NCBI GenBank assembly: GCA_963995505.1 | Contig: OZ023185.1 | Coordinates: 18,797,691 to 18,861,690 of the forward strand | Source of the DNA: Hypericum androsaemum | Lineage: Eukaryota; Streptophyta; Magnoliopsida; Malpighiales; Hypericaceae | DNA length: 64,000 nt | Direction: 5' to 3' | Shown: piece after piece, positions 11,895-23,700 of the stretch | How positions within the stretch are numbered: the first letter of the stretch is position 1 | Layout: each line of letters starts with the position of its first letter | Position numbers and translations under genes: made by a program | The notes under the pieces: model-generated | What the model saw: the letters and a program-made list of their open reading frames with translations, nothing else | Database searches by the model: none | Told to the model about the DNA's origin: nothing

Positions 11895-14800
11895 TCACTT
11901 TTGACCGCCAGCTTCAGCTGGTTCGACGAGCTCGGCCTCCACCGTCTCCGGGGTGCGAGATTGAGATGATCCAGAATACTGCACCTCTGAAGATGAAGAT
12001 GAAGATGATGACCATTTTCCTGAGAGAGCCAGTCCCATCATCCCGTATATCTTTCCACCAAGTTCAGCTGGATTCTCAGGCTGTGCAGACAAGGAACGAG
12101 TTATACACGAAATAAAGAGCAAGTCCAGAAGCATACTTCTGGAACATGATCATGTTTCGAGAGGAAAAAACAACAATTTTGTGCTATAGCATTAAGAGGG
12201 TAGCGCAAACTCACGTTAAATCCACTGGAAACTAGGGCAGTATCGTACAGAAGATCGATGGCTTTCAGGGCATCTTCATCATCCGGGTTACTCCCGTAAG
12301 CAGCCTATAGGAAATTCATAGTCATCGGCATAGTTACATTCAAAGAGAGTAACAGGATAATGAAGGATGAGGTAATGTAACAAGAGAATAAAAGGCTCCC
12401 ATACGTTCAAGTTCTTGATTATTTGATGGTCGGGATTGATCTCAAACACCCTTCTGGATCTCATAAATTCCATGGTAGATGCATCACCAGCAGATTGCGA
12501 CTTCATTAACCTAACATCATTACGGCCTTGCGTTATTTGCATGAAAATTATAGTCCAAACCAGTTAATGGCCCAAGACAGAACAGGGTATTCACCTTTCC
12601 ATATTCGCAGACCAACCGAATTTTCCCGAGGCAATAACACATGGTGAAGAGCTCAAGCGATTTGATATCTGTACACTGGCAACTTTATCACCCAAACGCT
12701 TCTTAATCCAGTCACAAGTTTGGCCAAATTCCTGCTTTAGTACTTTCTCTTTTTCCTCATTCTTATCCCCTGGGAAAGAAAAATCACCTCAGTCAAGATG
12801 TGTCGAGTGGAGGCTGGAACAAGAGGAGGAATTTCTGCTCAAGAACCGTGACCGAAAATGAGACCATGCATCAGCCAGAGAAAAAGAGGCAACTAGCAAA
12901 CAGGTTCGATAAGAAACGACAAAGATACAAACCTAAGTCTAGGTCTTCCTTGCTGATGTCAACGAAATTCTTTTCCTTGTATTCTTTCAGGTTCTGGATT
13001 GCAACCTCATCAATGGGATCAACTAAAAAGAGCACCTAAAGAAAAAGCACCACGAGAAAATAAGAATCGTAGAATATGCACGAGTTGTGAAGTTGACAAG
13101 TACAAAAGGCATACCTCAAGATCCTTCTCAAGAAGCTTCTCCAAGAAGGGAGTATTTTTAGCACTGGTCACACTGTCAGCAGCAATATAAAAGATTTCTT
13201 TCTGCTCAGGTTTCATATTGTCCACATACTCATCCAAGCTGATCATCTCCTCCTCACTCTGCGAAGAGAAAAACCGAAGCAGAGGTGCAATACGCTTGTG
13301 GTTCTCACGATCTTCAATACAACCTAGTTTGATATGCTTGCCAAAACTTTGCCAGAAATTCTCATAATCCTGCGGCAGAAAGCATGAATATTAATCACTG
13401 AAAGATTGATGCAAAGTAGGATAACAATCAGGTAAGTCGGAGTCTAATAGTTGGTAAATATGCAATGCTATAAATTTAGAAACACTTGGCGCGCAAGGCA
13501 AAAGAGATGTAAACAGAGGGCTAGCAGACATACGTCCTTATTCTCACTCATAGATATTCCCAAAATCATCTCAAAGGCCTTCCTGACCAGGCGTTTCCTC
13601 ATAATCCGTACCTGGAAGACCATGAATGAGGCTAGATGTCAGAAAATCTAATCAATGAGATAGGAAATGATTCCCTAATACCACGAACACGGGTGGACGG
13701 GAAAAGCGGTTTACTTACGATACGACTTTCTTGAAGAATCTCTCGAGAGACATTCAGTGGAAGGTCATTTGAGTCAACAACACCTTTCACAAAACTTAGA
13801 TATCGTGGGAACTAGGCCAAAATAGAACCAAAGAATGAGCATGAGCTATTATTGAGGGAAAAAGGTAATTATTTAATCTCATGAATTTGGTTCAGAATTT
13901 ATCCAGTCTTACCAGTTCTCCATCGAAATCGTCAGAAATGAATACCCTTTTCACGTAGAGCCTGATATTTTTTGTCTTGGAATTTATGATATCGTCTTTT
14001 CCAGAAGGAGCAACCGCCGGCACGTAAAGTATAGACCTGAATTCAACCTCACCCTGCAGGACAGCAATCCCATTAGAGTAAGCCATGCCAGCACAAATCA
14101 GTCACACTTTTTTGGTGAACATATGATATTCAAAGTCGAGCATTGTCGGACCCTATTTTAGAGGTAATTCTCCCAATGTCTTTTATCAAGACCTCCTTAA
14201 CTGAATCCAAGTCTCTCAGGCACACTTTAAAGGACATTAAAGGTGCATCTTTCCTCCTTAAGTCACAAACCGTCTATTTCATGACCAAACGTGAACCAAG
14301 TTGAATAATAATCAAATGATTCCTCATATTACCATAAACATAAATCTCAATCCAGGAGCCCTAAGAACATCACAGATCTGCAACTGTAATTGGAGTTACC
14401 TCAGTTGTGAAATGGGAAGAAGCAAGCGGCTCCAAGTACTCACTAAAGGTTTTCTTGTAAAATTCATTGTAGTCTTCAGTGGTGACTTCCTTTGGGTTGC
14501 GAAGCTGCACATTTTGAAACGGTGATTCAAAGGCCATCAGCAGAAACAAAATCATGAGCAGGAGCATCACCATCAAGATCCAACTATCTGAAAAGAAAGG
14601 GCATACCCATATCGGTTGAGTCTCATTTGTAAGGTCCCAGTCCCAGTACCTCTCAACAACAGTTTTTGTCTTTTTCTTCTTCTGCAAACAAAGGACCGTT
14701 TGATGGATCACAAAAATTAGACAAAAAACAGCAATATGATAAAAACACAGACTAGAAAAATGTATCGGATACCTCAGTTGCACCATCTTGTTCATCCTTC

Positions 14801-16646
14801 TTTGCTTCAGCAGGATCCTCATCAACCTCAACCTGCAACGGGCAATATCGTTAACATACCAAACGAAATCGGGAAAGTAATCCGTATAAATCATACCACT
14901 AATCAGATCGAAGATATTTGCATAAGAAAGTTCATTGCTGACTACAGATACAGCTGGTTAAAGTTTCATAGAGATGCAGAAAAGAACTACCTCTTTAGTG
15001 TATCCTTTTTCTTGCCAGGTATAAATTGGGAAGGAAACAAACTGTGAGTAGTTCTTCACAAGCTTCTGAATCCGCTCTGGGTCTGCAAAGCGTTTATCGT
15101 CATTCTGAAAGCAATAATAACACGTCAAAAAAGAAGAAGCAGGTTGAGATACAAATAGAGATGCAGGAGTACAGCAACAAGATGCAAAAACTCTAGATTC
15201 TAAGACCTTCAGAAACAATGTAAGTCGGGTTCCTCTTGGAATGAGCTTCTCCTGGTCGGTTTCCTCTCTAATCAAATAGGAGCTAGCACTGGCCTCCGCT
15301 TCCCACACATATTGCTTGTCAGATTTGGGGCTTTTTGTTGAGACGACAACCTTTCAGTTACAAGAGACATGTGAGCTGAACAAGCATAAGAACCAAGAAT
15401 GCCATTAAGTACTTAAAACTTTCTGTTAAGCTCATACTCGATCTGCAACTAGGAAAGCTGAATAGAACCCAACACCAAATTGGCCAATTAAATTGCTGTC
15501 TCGACCAGCATCCGTGTTATCCTGTTGATAAAACAGTTTGTCAACAAAATTATTATAAGCCAAACAGGTTGAGAAAAATGCAGCTACATAAGGGAAATAC
15601 CTTTATTGCCTGCAAGAACTTAGCAGTTCCACTTTGTGCAATAGTCCCAAGACAATCAATTAGCTCTTGTCGGGTCATACCAATGCCGGAATCACTGTCA
15701 ACAACAAGATCAATTGAAATATCCCATCGCAAACTACCAGCAATCAGCAGTTGTAAGAAGTTTCCTCAAACTCACGTAATCGTTATGACCCCATTTTCCT
15801 TGTCACCTTGAATTCGAATGTCAAGATCGCCACCAACACCCAAAATCTCAGAATCAGTCACACTCAGAAACCGCAACTTGTCCAGGGCATCACTTGCATT
15901 GCTGTGAATACAATCTCACGTCATAAAAACAACATAATGGACATCCCACATTATCAACTGAAAAAAAAAAACTCGTACAACAGAATAACCACAGTCGCAA
16001 TACCTGATCAGCTCCCGAAGAAACACCTCCTTGTTGCTGTACAAGCTATGGACGATCAAATCCATAAGACGGCTAACCTATCATCATCAACTACTCGTGA
16101 GACCCCATAAACCATCTATGTAAGAAACACAACAAAACCAAGCAAACAACGTCCAAGGAACAAACAAACCTCCGCTTGATACTCGTGCTTTTCGCCTGAG
16201 ACAGGAGGCGCGGAGGGTGCATCGGACTCCGCTGCAGTGGACTCGCTCCGCACGCCAATAAACCACCCATTCCGGAACTGGTAGCCACTCAAATTCGGGC
16301 AAGCCACCCCGTTGCCTAACACAGAGTACCATCTCTTGCCCGTATCGCTCTCCGAACCCTGTTAACGCACATCCAATAAATCACATTCCTCGTTAAAATA
16401 ACCGCTCTCGCTCTCTCCGACTAGTTCAGATCAATTAAAGTTGCAATCTTTCCCACATGAAACACACACCAACCATCAAAGATTGCGCCTTTCCGGTAAA
16501 TTAAACGTCGGAGATGGAGGAGCAGGGCTCACCAGATCGGGAGAGAAGTGGCAGGCGGCGACGGCGGCGGCGGCGTTCCGGTGATGGGCAGAGCAGGGCC
16601 GGAGGGCGGCGGAGAGGGCGGAGGAGCGCCGGGAGAGCCTGTGCAT
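11895..16646 (-). CDS. HSP90-6: Mitochondrial-type HSP90 (HSP90.6/TRAP1-like)
   Basis: Organellar ATP-dependent chaperone. Twenty exons on the minus strand (high to low): 16646-16533, 16358-16170, 16077-16004, 15901-15776, 15694-15601, 15521-15438, 15350-15207, 15104-14991, 14832-14773, 14681-14607, 14504-14400, 14053-13913, 13811-13719, 13611-13534, 13369-13115, 13035-12933, 12769-12595, 12510-12405, 12304-12215, 12080-11895. The total is 2406 nt, 801 aa. Residues 1-60 form an Arg/Ala/Ser-rich presequence without acidic residues at the start. The ATP-binding GHKL fold shows Glu123 and Asn127 in [15 protein letters not shown], Asp169 in DSGIGM, and [11 protein letters not shown]. The middle domain has the catalytic-loop Arg in [13 protein letters not shown]. 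The C-terminus ends EPAEAGGQK and lacks the cytosolic MEEVD, as expected for an organellar form. Wording such as EKHEYQAEV and [22 protein letters not shown] matches plant HSP90.6 better than the chloroplast HSP90.5. The mitochondrial location is inferred. Confidence 0.95.
14107..14270. repeat. Dispersed repeat copy in HSP90.6 intron 11
   Basis: This intronic stretch shares an ordered set of phrases with 26710-26870: a poly-T/GTGAA start, then 'attcaaagtcgagcattgtc' against 'gtttagagtcgagtattgtc', then CCTATTTTAG, ATTCTCCCAATG, and a later AAGTGAATnCAA. It is a diverged interspersed repeat, perhaps a SINE tail. A shorter related piece (GGTATTCAGAGTCGAG) occurs near 30999. Confidence 0.55.
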
Positions 16647-17508
16647 GGTCGCAGGAAGTGGAAGGAGAAGGGTGATGCCCTAGAGGTGAGAAATGTTTAG
16701 GCTTTGAAGTGAGCTCTAGGAGTGAGGGTTTAGGGTTCAAAAGGCAGGGTTTAAGAAGCTTCTGGAGATATGGATTCTATTTCTTTAATTATTTAACCGA
16801 TTAAATTCAAACATAAATTAGTCAATAATGTATTTTGATTATCATGTAATATCAATTTAAAAAATCAAATAGTGGTTTTTCTCAAACAGAGATTAGTGGT
16901 TGCTAATTTTCAAGGTGTTTATTCTCGGTAATCAAATAACTGATCCTACAAAATTATGACAGGTTAATAAAAATGCACGTTATAATCAACGTATAAAATT
17001 ATGACATGTTTATAATAAAATGCAAGATATATTCTTCTTGTACTAATCAATTAATCGATTTTTTTGTGTTCTGACTTCACAATTTTTTGTGATCCGATTC
17101 TACTTAAAAATTAGTTTTTTTAAGGTAAATTTAACACTAACTACATTTTGGTTAAATTTGAACTCAAAATTTTTGTCAAATCCTATACATCTTGTACAGT
17201 TAGAATAAATAAATAGTTACAATGAAATTTCGCTCTCGCCATCGAGATGTGCAGACTAGTGCAGAACTTTATCAATGCAACTCCATATAACAAACCAAAA
17301 GGAAGCAATTGGAATTAGTGTTGAAGCTTCTGCGAAGTGATTTTTTTTTTAGGAAGTGATGGCACTACATAGTAGTGATCAGATGACAAAAGCAATTTCT
17401 CTCCCAAAAAAAAAGATGGCAATAGCAAAGATTCTCACTTACATAAGATCCGCAACAAATGTGGAGTTTTGGTATCCGAACATTCATTGATTTACTTAAG
17501 TCAATTAA
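16647..17508. other. AT-rich spacer upstream of HSP90.6
   Basis: It contains the HSP90.6 5' leader and promoter, then AT-rich DNA without recognisable exons. It ends exactly at the A that precedes the Helitron-like 5' terminus at 17509. Confidence 0.5.
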
Positions 17509-19405
17509 TCTTACTATACTATAATAAAGAAAACGTCATTTTTTAACAGTTTGGTGTATGAGAAAATTGCCTTTCACAAAGATAGGAGGAAAACCCATTA
17601 TCCCGATTATGGAAAAACTGTGTTAAAAAAAAGATTATGGACAAAACGGTGAGTAGCTCAGGGTCGAGCCACATCGAGTAACCGACCAGGATAGCCCCAC
17701 GGAGCTCGATCACCGGGAGCGTCGCGAGCGCAAACACAACTGCCGCGTCGGGCAAACCCGACCCACACAGCGCGCCCGCTATCCTCAACCCGAACCCGGA
17801 CTCCTTTATCGACGAATCCACCGCCACTAGCTAATGCGAACGCGAACGCGAAAACAGAGACCGATGCCCACAACAGGGACTTCCCCAGGTTCGCCGCTGC
17901 GGGCCGAGAGTCCATGACCAAATCCTCCACGTCATCGTGGTGGGCCCTGAGTAACGGGGCCGCCCAGGGGTGGAGCTTAAGGAGGGGCTGGCGGTGGGTG
18001 GAACGGAGGAGGGTAGGGACGGCGGGAGGGGAGAGGGTGGATTATGAGAGGGTAATTAGGAAAAGAGAGGGAGAGTGAAATGGCGGAGGCGACCATTTCT
18101 ATTGGAGTTGTTGTGAGCAAAGGAGAATAAGAAAATGGCAATTGGGATTTTAAGATTTAAGAGTGGCTGAGCTCTGGTATACTGTTAATAATATGTATGC
18201 TCAGTCAGGAGTAAGAAGCTGATAATGGCTTATGCCCTTTTCCGGGGAGAAGAAGCAGCTGAGAGAAAACGGGTCAGGAGGAAGGAAACGGGTTTCCACT
18301 GCTAAGGTAAGAAAGGGGAAAAGAGAGAGTTTTGGGCTTGATGTCCATACTTGGTCCTTTAATTTTTGGGCTTTGTCTTCTAATAAAGAGACCAACACGT
18401 AATGGTAAAAAGATTGTAATTTTATTTAGCATCTGGCTTCCATCTTATCATGTTTCTAACTACATTGGTGTTTTATGAAATAATTAAATTATAAATTGAG
18501 TAATCAAAACCTGCAATATAATTTACTCATTAAATGCATGGTGTCGAATTGATTCCAGTATGAGCTCACAAGCATGACCCTTTGTAATTTCGTGCATCTA
18601 TGTTGTGAATTTTAAAGTATTGCTAACAATACCAATAGGAATTGGGCGTTAAGACTTAGCATCTTCAGAAACTCTCTAAAGAGAAAGTTGTCCTTTTTCT
18701 ATTTTGTATTCTGCAATTTTATTGCAGAGAAACAACAAAGAACATGTCAAGTCACACATTTAGTGTTCTGATGTAAACTAACTCCGGTTGGTAGTTGGTA
18801 GTTTCTGCTTGCCAGTAACAGTTCTAATTTTACTATAATAAAGGAAATACCTTTTTAGGTGGTTCAGTATGTGACGTGAAAATGTCAAAATTATCACTCC
18901 CCAACCTCCACATTTACACCCTCCCGCCACCCACAATACCTAACACGATGACGAATCCCTTGCGGGGAGGGTACTTCCAGGGGCCAGTGACGGCACTGTT
19001 AGAGGCCGCCTCTGCCTGCACCTGGAAGTTTGCCCGGGGGTACCCTGGGGAGCTCCTCACCGACAAGGTCACCAGCGCCAACTTCAATGCGTGCGGTGCC
19101 CACAGGAGGAAGTTCCTCCTCCCTGCCATCTGGGACCCACAGATCTCTGCGTGCAAGACGCTTGGGTGAAGTGGTGGAGCGATACGGCGCCGTTTCTCGG
19201 CGTTATAAAGGTGACGAGTTGTAGATGTAGATAAACACGGAAAGGAGGAGATGGTTGTTTCTTTCTTTTTGACTATTTGGATAGTGTAATTAAATATGTA
19301 AAATAGTATCTTATTCATGTACAGTTTAAAAAAAATACAATAAACGATATATTTTGCAGGTTTTGAAATAGAACGGTACTCGCATCGCGCGTACATTTTT
19401 ACTAA
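17509..19405 (+). mobile_element. Helitron-like element carrying gene fragments
   Basis: The 5' end begins TCTTACTATACTATAATAAA, preceded by A. The 3' end is CTAA (19402-19405), followed by T. Eleven nt upstream is a hairpin (arms 19376-19383 and 19387-19394, GTACTCGC / GCGCGTAC, one mismatch, loop ATC). A 5' TC, a 3' CTRR preceded by a short GC-rich hairpin, insertion between A and T, and no TIRs are the Helitron hallmarks. No Rep/helicase ORF is present, so it is non-autonomous. It carries a broken gene fragment (17641-18096, minus) and a GC-rich piece of unknown origin (about 18950-19230). A second, poorer 5'-like motif at 18823 leaves open that 18823-19405 is the true shorter element, or that two elements are fused. 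Confidence 0.6.
17641..18096 (-). pseudogene. Fragment of a small multidrug-export-like plastid protein
   Basis: The minus strand encodes the N-terminal half of what looks like a plant protein of the small multidrug-export (Sm_multidrug_ex) family. A possible transit peptide starts at the ATG 18096-18094 (MVASAISLSLSF). It is followed in other frames by LGKSLLWASVSVFAFAFALA and, after about 17827, by DSSIKESGFGLRIAGALCG and VVFALATLPVIELRGAILVG. At least two frame changes are needed to follow it: one near 17827 from an extra base, and one between about 17960 and 18050. Homology stops near 17641 after LLTVLS, and the downstream half is absent. It is therefore broken and truncated. Its position inside the Helitron-like element suggests capture. 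The family name is from memory and should be verified. Confidence 0.55.
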
Positions 19406-20010
19406 TCTTACTATAATAATGTGAACCTCCTTTTTTGATCTGACATTGTGAAAATGTCTAAACTACCCTTTGAATCTTAACTCTCTCCGCTCGGCACCTA
19501 TTTCTTCCTGGTGCATCGCGGACACTGGGGAGGTGAAACGACGCATTTTGGGTTGCTGCCCGAGAATCTCGATCTGCGTGCTTCCGCCTTCCGACCACAG
19601 TAAAGCTAAGGATTGGCCGATTGGGACTAGGGAGAGGATTGTAGATTAGAGAAGATAATTATTTTTGGCGCGTGATTAGTGATTATATTCAAGTTTGAGG
19701 TGGTGCTATTGGCCGACTATCGTGGCGGTGGAGATTAATTATTTTCCACGCAACGTCCTCTAAGGATTTTTGCTTTCCTTCTCCTCTAGCTAACTTATTT
19801 GTTGATGGGCAGTTTTTTTTTAAAAGACTACAAACTTCTTCTAATCAATCTTTAATATAATTATGTTATAATATTTGAGTTTACTAGATGAGGAAGAAGG
19901 AGAGGACGGGGGGAGGAGATTGTGGGATCCACCAAGAGATGTCCACGTGGCGAAGAAGAAAGGGAAGTTGCCGAGAGAGAGGGGAGGAGGGAGGAGATGA
20001 TGGTTTTTTA
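19406..20010. other. Spacer starting with a second Helitron-like 5' end
   Basis: The base after the first element's CTAA starts TCTTACTATAATAATG (19406), again a Helitron-like 5' terminus, directly abutting the first. No matching CTRR-with-hairpin 3' end was found before 20010, so its extent is unknown. No gene is recognised. Confidence 0.35.
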
Positions 20011-22657
20011 GGGATAATTAATGTCAGGCCCCTAGTGTTTGGCATATTCGTTTCTCACTTCCCTGTCGTTCAAAAATTGATTAAAAACTTTCTGAGGTTT
20101 AATTTTATTATAAGGAAAAATTCACTAAAGTACCATGTAATTTCACGCTTTTTCACTTTACTATCCTGTGGTTTGAATTTTTTTTTAGGTGACAGAGGTT
20201 TCGAAAAGTGACTTGGTGATAAATTTTTAACTGAGGTTAATTTTTCCAACGGAACCATACACCTCAATACTACGCCATCACCATGTCATATTCTTCTATC
20301 CTATGTGGCGGTGACGTGATAAAATTACAAAATCCTAATTTATTTTTCTAACCCTAATTAAAAATGCACAACCCAAAAAATATTCAGATTGCCCTTCCCC
20401 CTCCTCGCCATCCACCTTCTCTCCCGTCGCCCTGCCCCTCCCTCGAACCCCACGACCTCTTCACCCTTGCACTCCCTGGAACCCCTTCATCTCCTCGCCC
20501 TTCACCTCCTGCAAACCCATTGACCTCCTCGCCCTTCAGCTCTATCCCCCAACTGTAAATTCCTGTTTCTACTAAGAAAGAGACCGACCCTTTTCATACG
20601 CCAGTGGAAAGGAACAAGCTTGACGATAAAGGTCAACAAATTCATCGCCTAGGACTTGGGATCGTACTGTTGTTTGCTATCTTTTTGGTATAGATTGGAT
20701 TTGCAGTGTTTTATGACGAAAGTTTCTCTCTTTGGTGCCAAATTAAACTTGGGTCGATTAGGGAATGATGGGATTTCATGAAAATTTTTGTTTAAGGTCT
20801 GTAATGGCTGTCTAGGCTTATGTTGGAAAGTGATCCAAGTTGAATGGCTTATGTTGCTGACTTATTCATGAAGAGGAAGGCCTCCAAAACCGATACTTGG
20901 ACTTGGGGGTAGAGGGGAGGAAGAAGATGAAGGTCGTTTTGGGGAGGAAGGAGGATCTTGGAAAATAAAGTTTACTTTTCCCTTTAATCAGAGTTAGAAA
21001 ATTTGTGATTTTTCAATTTTGCCACGTCATCGTCACTTAAGATAGAAAAATACTATGTGGAGATGATGTGGCAGTGATGTGCATGATATAGTTAGGAAAA
21101 CTAACTCTGGTTAAAAATTTGTCACCAACGATGTCATTTTTGGAAATCTCAGTCACATGAAAAGAAAAGGTCAAACTACAAGGTACTAAGGTAAAAAAAC
21201 GTGAAACCACATGATACTTTAGTAAATTTTTTCTTTTATTATATTTTCAGGCTCCTCGCTGTTGTTATTAGATATTTTTTTATTTTTTATCATAGAATTG
21301 ACAAAAATATCCTTAGAGAAAAACAAAAAAACATCTCCTCTTACCTTCTTCATCTTCTCCGGGCAATTTCAATGGAAAATTATCTTACCGATTAATTTTT
21401 ATTAAAGAATTGAAATCAAATAAGAATAGTTTGGGATGTCAATGGTGGGCAAGCCGACGAAACCCGAGCTTGCTCCTCTGACCTCGCTCCTACTCCGATG
21501 GTTGGAGTGTTGACCACCATCGTCTCCACGGCGACTGTCCTCTACGGTGCCGCCGCTGGTCGGGATCTTGGAGCGTCACTTGAAGGTGAAGGCGAAGAAG
21601 AACTTCGTGGATATGCTCGAAAATGGCGATGGCGAAGAGCTCTACTATTCCTTCAATCCCCACCAGTGACATCTGCTTTCCGATCCGAGCGGCTTTGCCC
21701 CGACATCCCGGTTTGGTCCCGACATCTCAACCCAGTTCAAGATCCGGCGTGAGACCCATGCCCTGCAACGTCTTCTCCGAAGTTAGGTACCTTGGCTTAA
21801 CCCATCAATTGACGAGGAATCCTAAACAATCTGGAATTTAATTAATTGAGGAACCTGTCACGAACCAAGATTAATAGTTAATATCTCTTATTCTATGTTA
21901 GTTATTGAGGTAGTTGTGTCTTAGAAGTTACGTAAGTTATGTGTTAGTGGTGTTATTAGTGGATGTAGTGGGTAGTTTCATGTAACCAATTGTCCTAGTA
22001 TAAATGGACACTATTATGTAAGATGGATGATGATGCAAAGATGTAATCCATTTTCTATCTATCCAATTTCTCTCCTTCTCCTTCTCTTGTCTTTCTCTTC
22101 TAATATTGCTATGAATCTTAAATTCTATTCCAGATCTTAACAGAACCCTAACTTATCAATTGAAAAATGGAAACACATGATGGTGGCAATCCTCTGTTGT
22201 TTATTGGGGACATAGAATTAGAGTGGCGGAGACGGGTCGGTCGTCCTGAGTGGCTAAAGAATTATTGATGATGATTTGGGTTGTTGCGATGGAGAAATTG
22301 GGAAAGAGGGTGATTTTTTTTAGAATGAGGAAAGACGGTGATTGGGACCTCGTCTTTTTGCTGCGACGGAGAAATTGGGTTATGGATTTCTGGATTTTGC
22401 TCTTGATGTTCATAGATAGATTTTTTTTAGGGGTATTTTTGTCAATTCTATGATAAAAAATGAAAAATATATGATGACGTCAGCGAGAGGCCATGGAGTA
22501 TAATAAAATCAAACTTTAGGCTGTTTTTAATCAATTTTCGAACGACAGGGGGTGAGAGGCGAATATGCTCATATTAAAGCAATTAAAAGAATTACTTAAA
22601 TGAATTCAAATGGAAGAAAAAAATCGGTAACACCAGGGGCCTGACAATAATTATTCC
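20011..22657. mobile_element. Mutator-like TIR element (outer, A)
   Basis: The terminal inverted repeats begin GGGATAATTAATGTCAGGCC at 20011. The complement of the right end (22657 downward) reads GGAATAATTATTGTCAGGCC. Similarity continues inward through CCCTGTCGTTC and TTGATTAAAAA on the left, mirrored near 22520-22550. Subterminal sequence (ATGATAAAAAATGAAAAAT, GACGTCAGCGAG) matches element D at 34541-35527, so both belong to one family. No transposase ORF is seen. A 9-bp target duplication is not evident; only TTTA is shared at the flanks. Element B is nested in its left arm. Confidence 0.65.
20113..21233. mobile_element. Mutator-like TIR element (nested, B)
   Basis: Long imperfect inverted repeats run inward from AGGAAAAATTCACTAAAGTA on the left and, in complement, GAAAAAATTTACTAAAGTAT on the right; they continue past TTTCACG and ACTTTACTATCCTGTGGTTTG or its counterpart. 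It is flanked by a 10-bp direct repeat TTTTATTATA (20103-20112 and 21234-21243), the size of a Mutator-type target duplication. It is about 1.1 kb with no transposase. The interior includes a C/T-rich stretch at 20390-20560 of unclear origin. Confidence 0.7.
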
Positions 22658-22757
22658 TTTAAAAAAACTATTATAAGTAAATTAGTGACTATTTTGATAT
22701 TTTGCCACCCTGACATGTCGTGTTAACAAATATGCTAGAAATCTGGCGTGGCGTATC

Positions 22758-23700
22758 ACGTCGTTACTAAAATAACGTCGTTTCAACCAGCTCGGTTCGA
22801 ACAGGTTCAAGCAACTGCCCGTGGACCTAAGTGATTTTAATTGGCTAAGGTTTGACTCAATTGATCGGTTTTGAACCACATGGTACTAACGTGATTTTTT
22901 ACGATACCACTGAACCCACGGACTATCTGACCCACTAACCACCGGACCTCGAACCAAACGACCAACGACTCTCGGACCCCCTGATCACCGACCCCGAACC
23001 CTCGGTTCGGATAGATTCGGGCAACTGCCCGTGGACCTAAATAATTTTAATTGGCTAAGGTTTGACTCAGTTGATCAATTTTGAACTACATGGTACTAAC
23101 ATAATTTTTTACGATACCACTGGACCCCCCCCCCCCCCCCAACCATCGGACCCACCGACCATCGGACCCTGAACTAAAGGACCAACGACCCTCGGATCCC
23201 CAGACCACGTACCAGCCAACCCCCTGACCACCGGACCCCCCTGAACACCGACCCCCGTACCCTCGGATCCCTCCGAACCATCAAACCCCCCAGACCACCG
23301 CACACCCGGACCACCGACCTCGAACTCCTGACCACCAGACCCGCGGAACCCCACACCCCTGACTGGCCGACCTCGGACCCCCGATCTTGGACGTCGACCT
23401 TGAACCCCCGACTCAGACCCCCGGACCCTCACCCTTCACCCCCAGACCCGACCCTTGACCCCGACCCCCAAACACTCGGACCCCCAGAACACGATCCCCG
23501 GACACCGAACCATAAAGATGCCCGGACCCCCGGACTACCCAACCCTCGGACCAAAGACCCTCGACCTCGGGACCTCGACCCCCGAACTCCCTTGACCCCC
23601 TACCCTAGGACCCCCGGACCCCAAACCCCCGTCCATGGACCCCCCAACACTGAAACCCGACCCCCTGACCAAGGACCCTGAACCCCGACCATGGAGCTCT
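22758..23700. repeat. 210-bp direct duplication passing into C-rich minisatellite
   Basis: A segment around GCAACTGCCCGTGGACCTAA occurs at 22811 and again at 23021 (210-bp spacing). Both copies contain TTTTAATTGGCTAAGGTTTG and a 'cgataccactg' end, each followed by degenerate ACCCCCGGACC-type short repeats. The second copy runs into a 16-base C run (23125-23140) and about 560 bp of the same short motif up to 23700. ORFs on both strands here are low-complexity artefacts. Confidence 0.8.

Noticed and set aside
18823..19405. Shorter Helitron with 5' end at 18823
   Set aside because: The motif TCTAATTTTACTATAATAAA is similar, but it is preceded by T rather than A, so the A^T insertion rule fails. 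It is kept only as an alternative to the 17509 start.
23109..23681. ORFs on both strands (107 and 93 aa)
   Set aside because: Low-complexity translations of a C-rich minisatellite.
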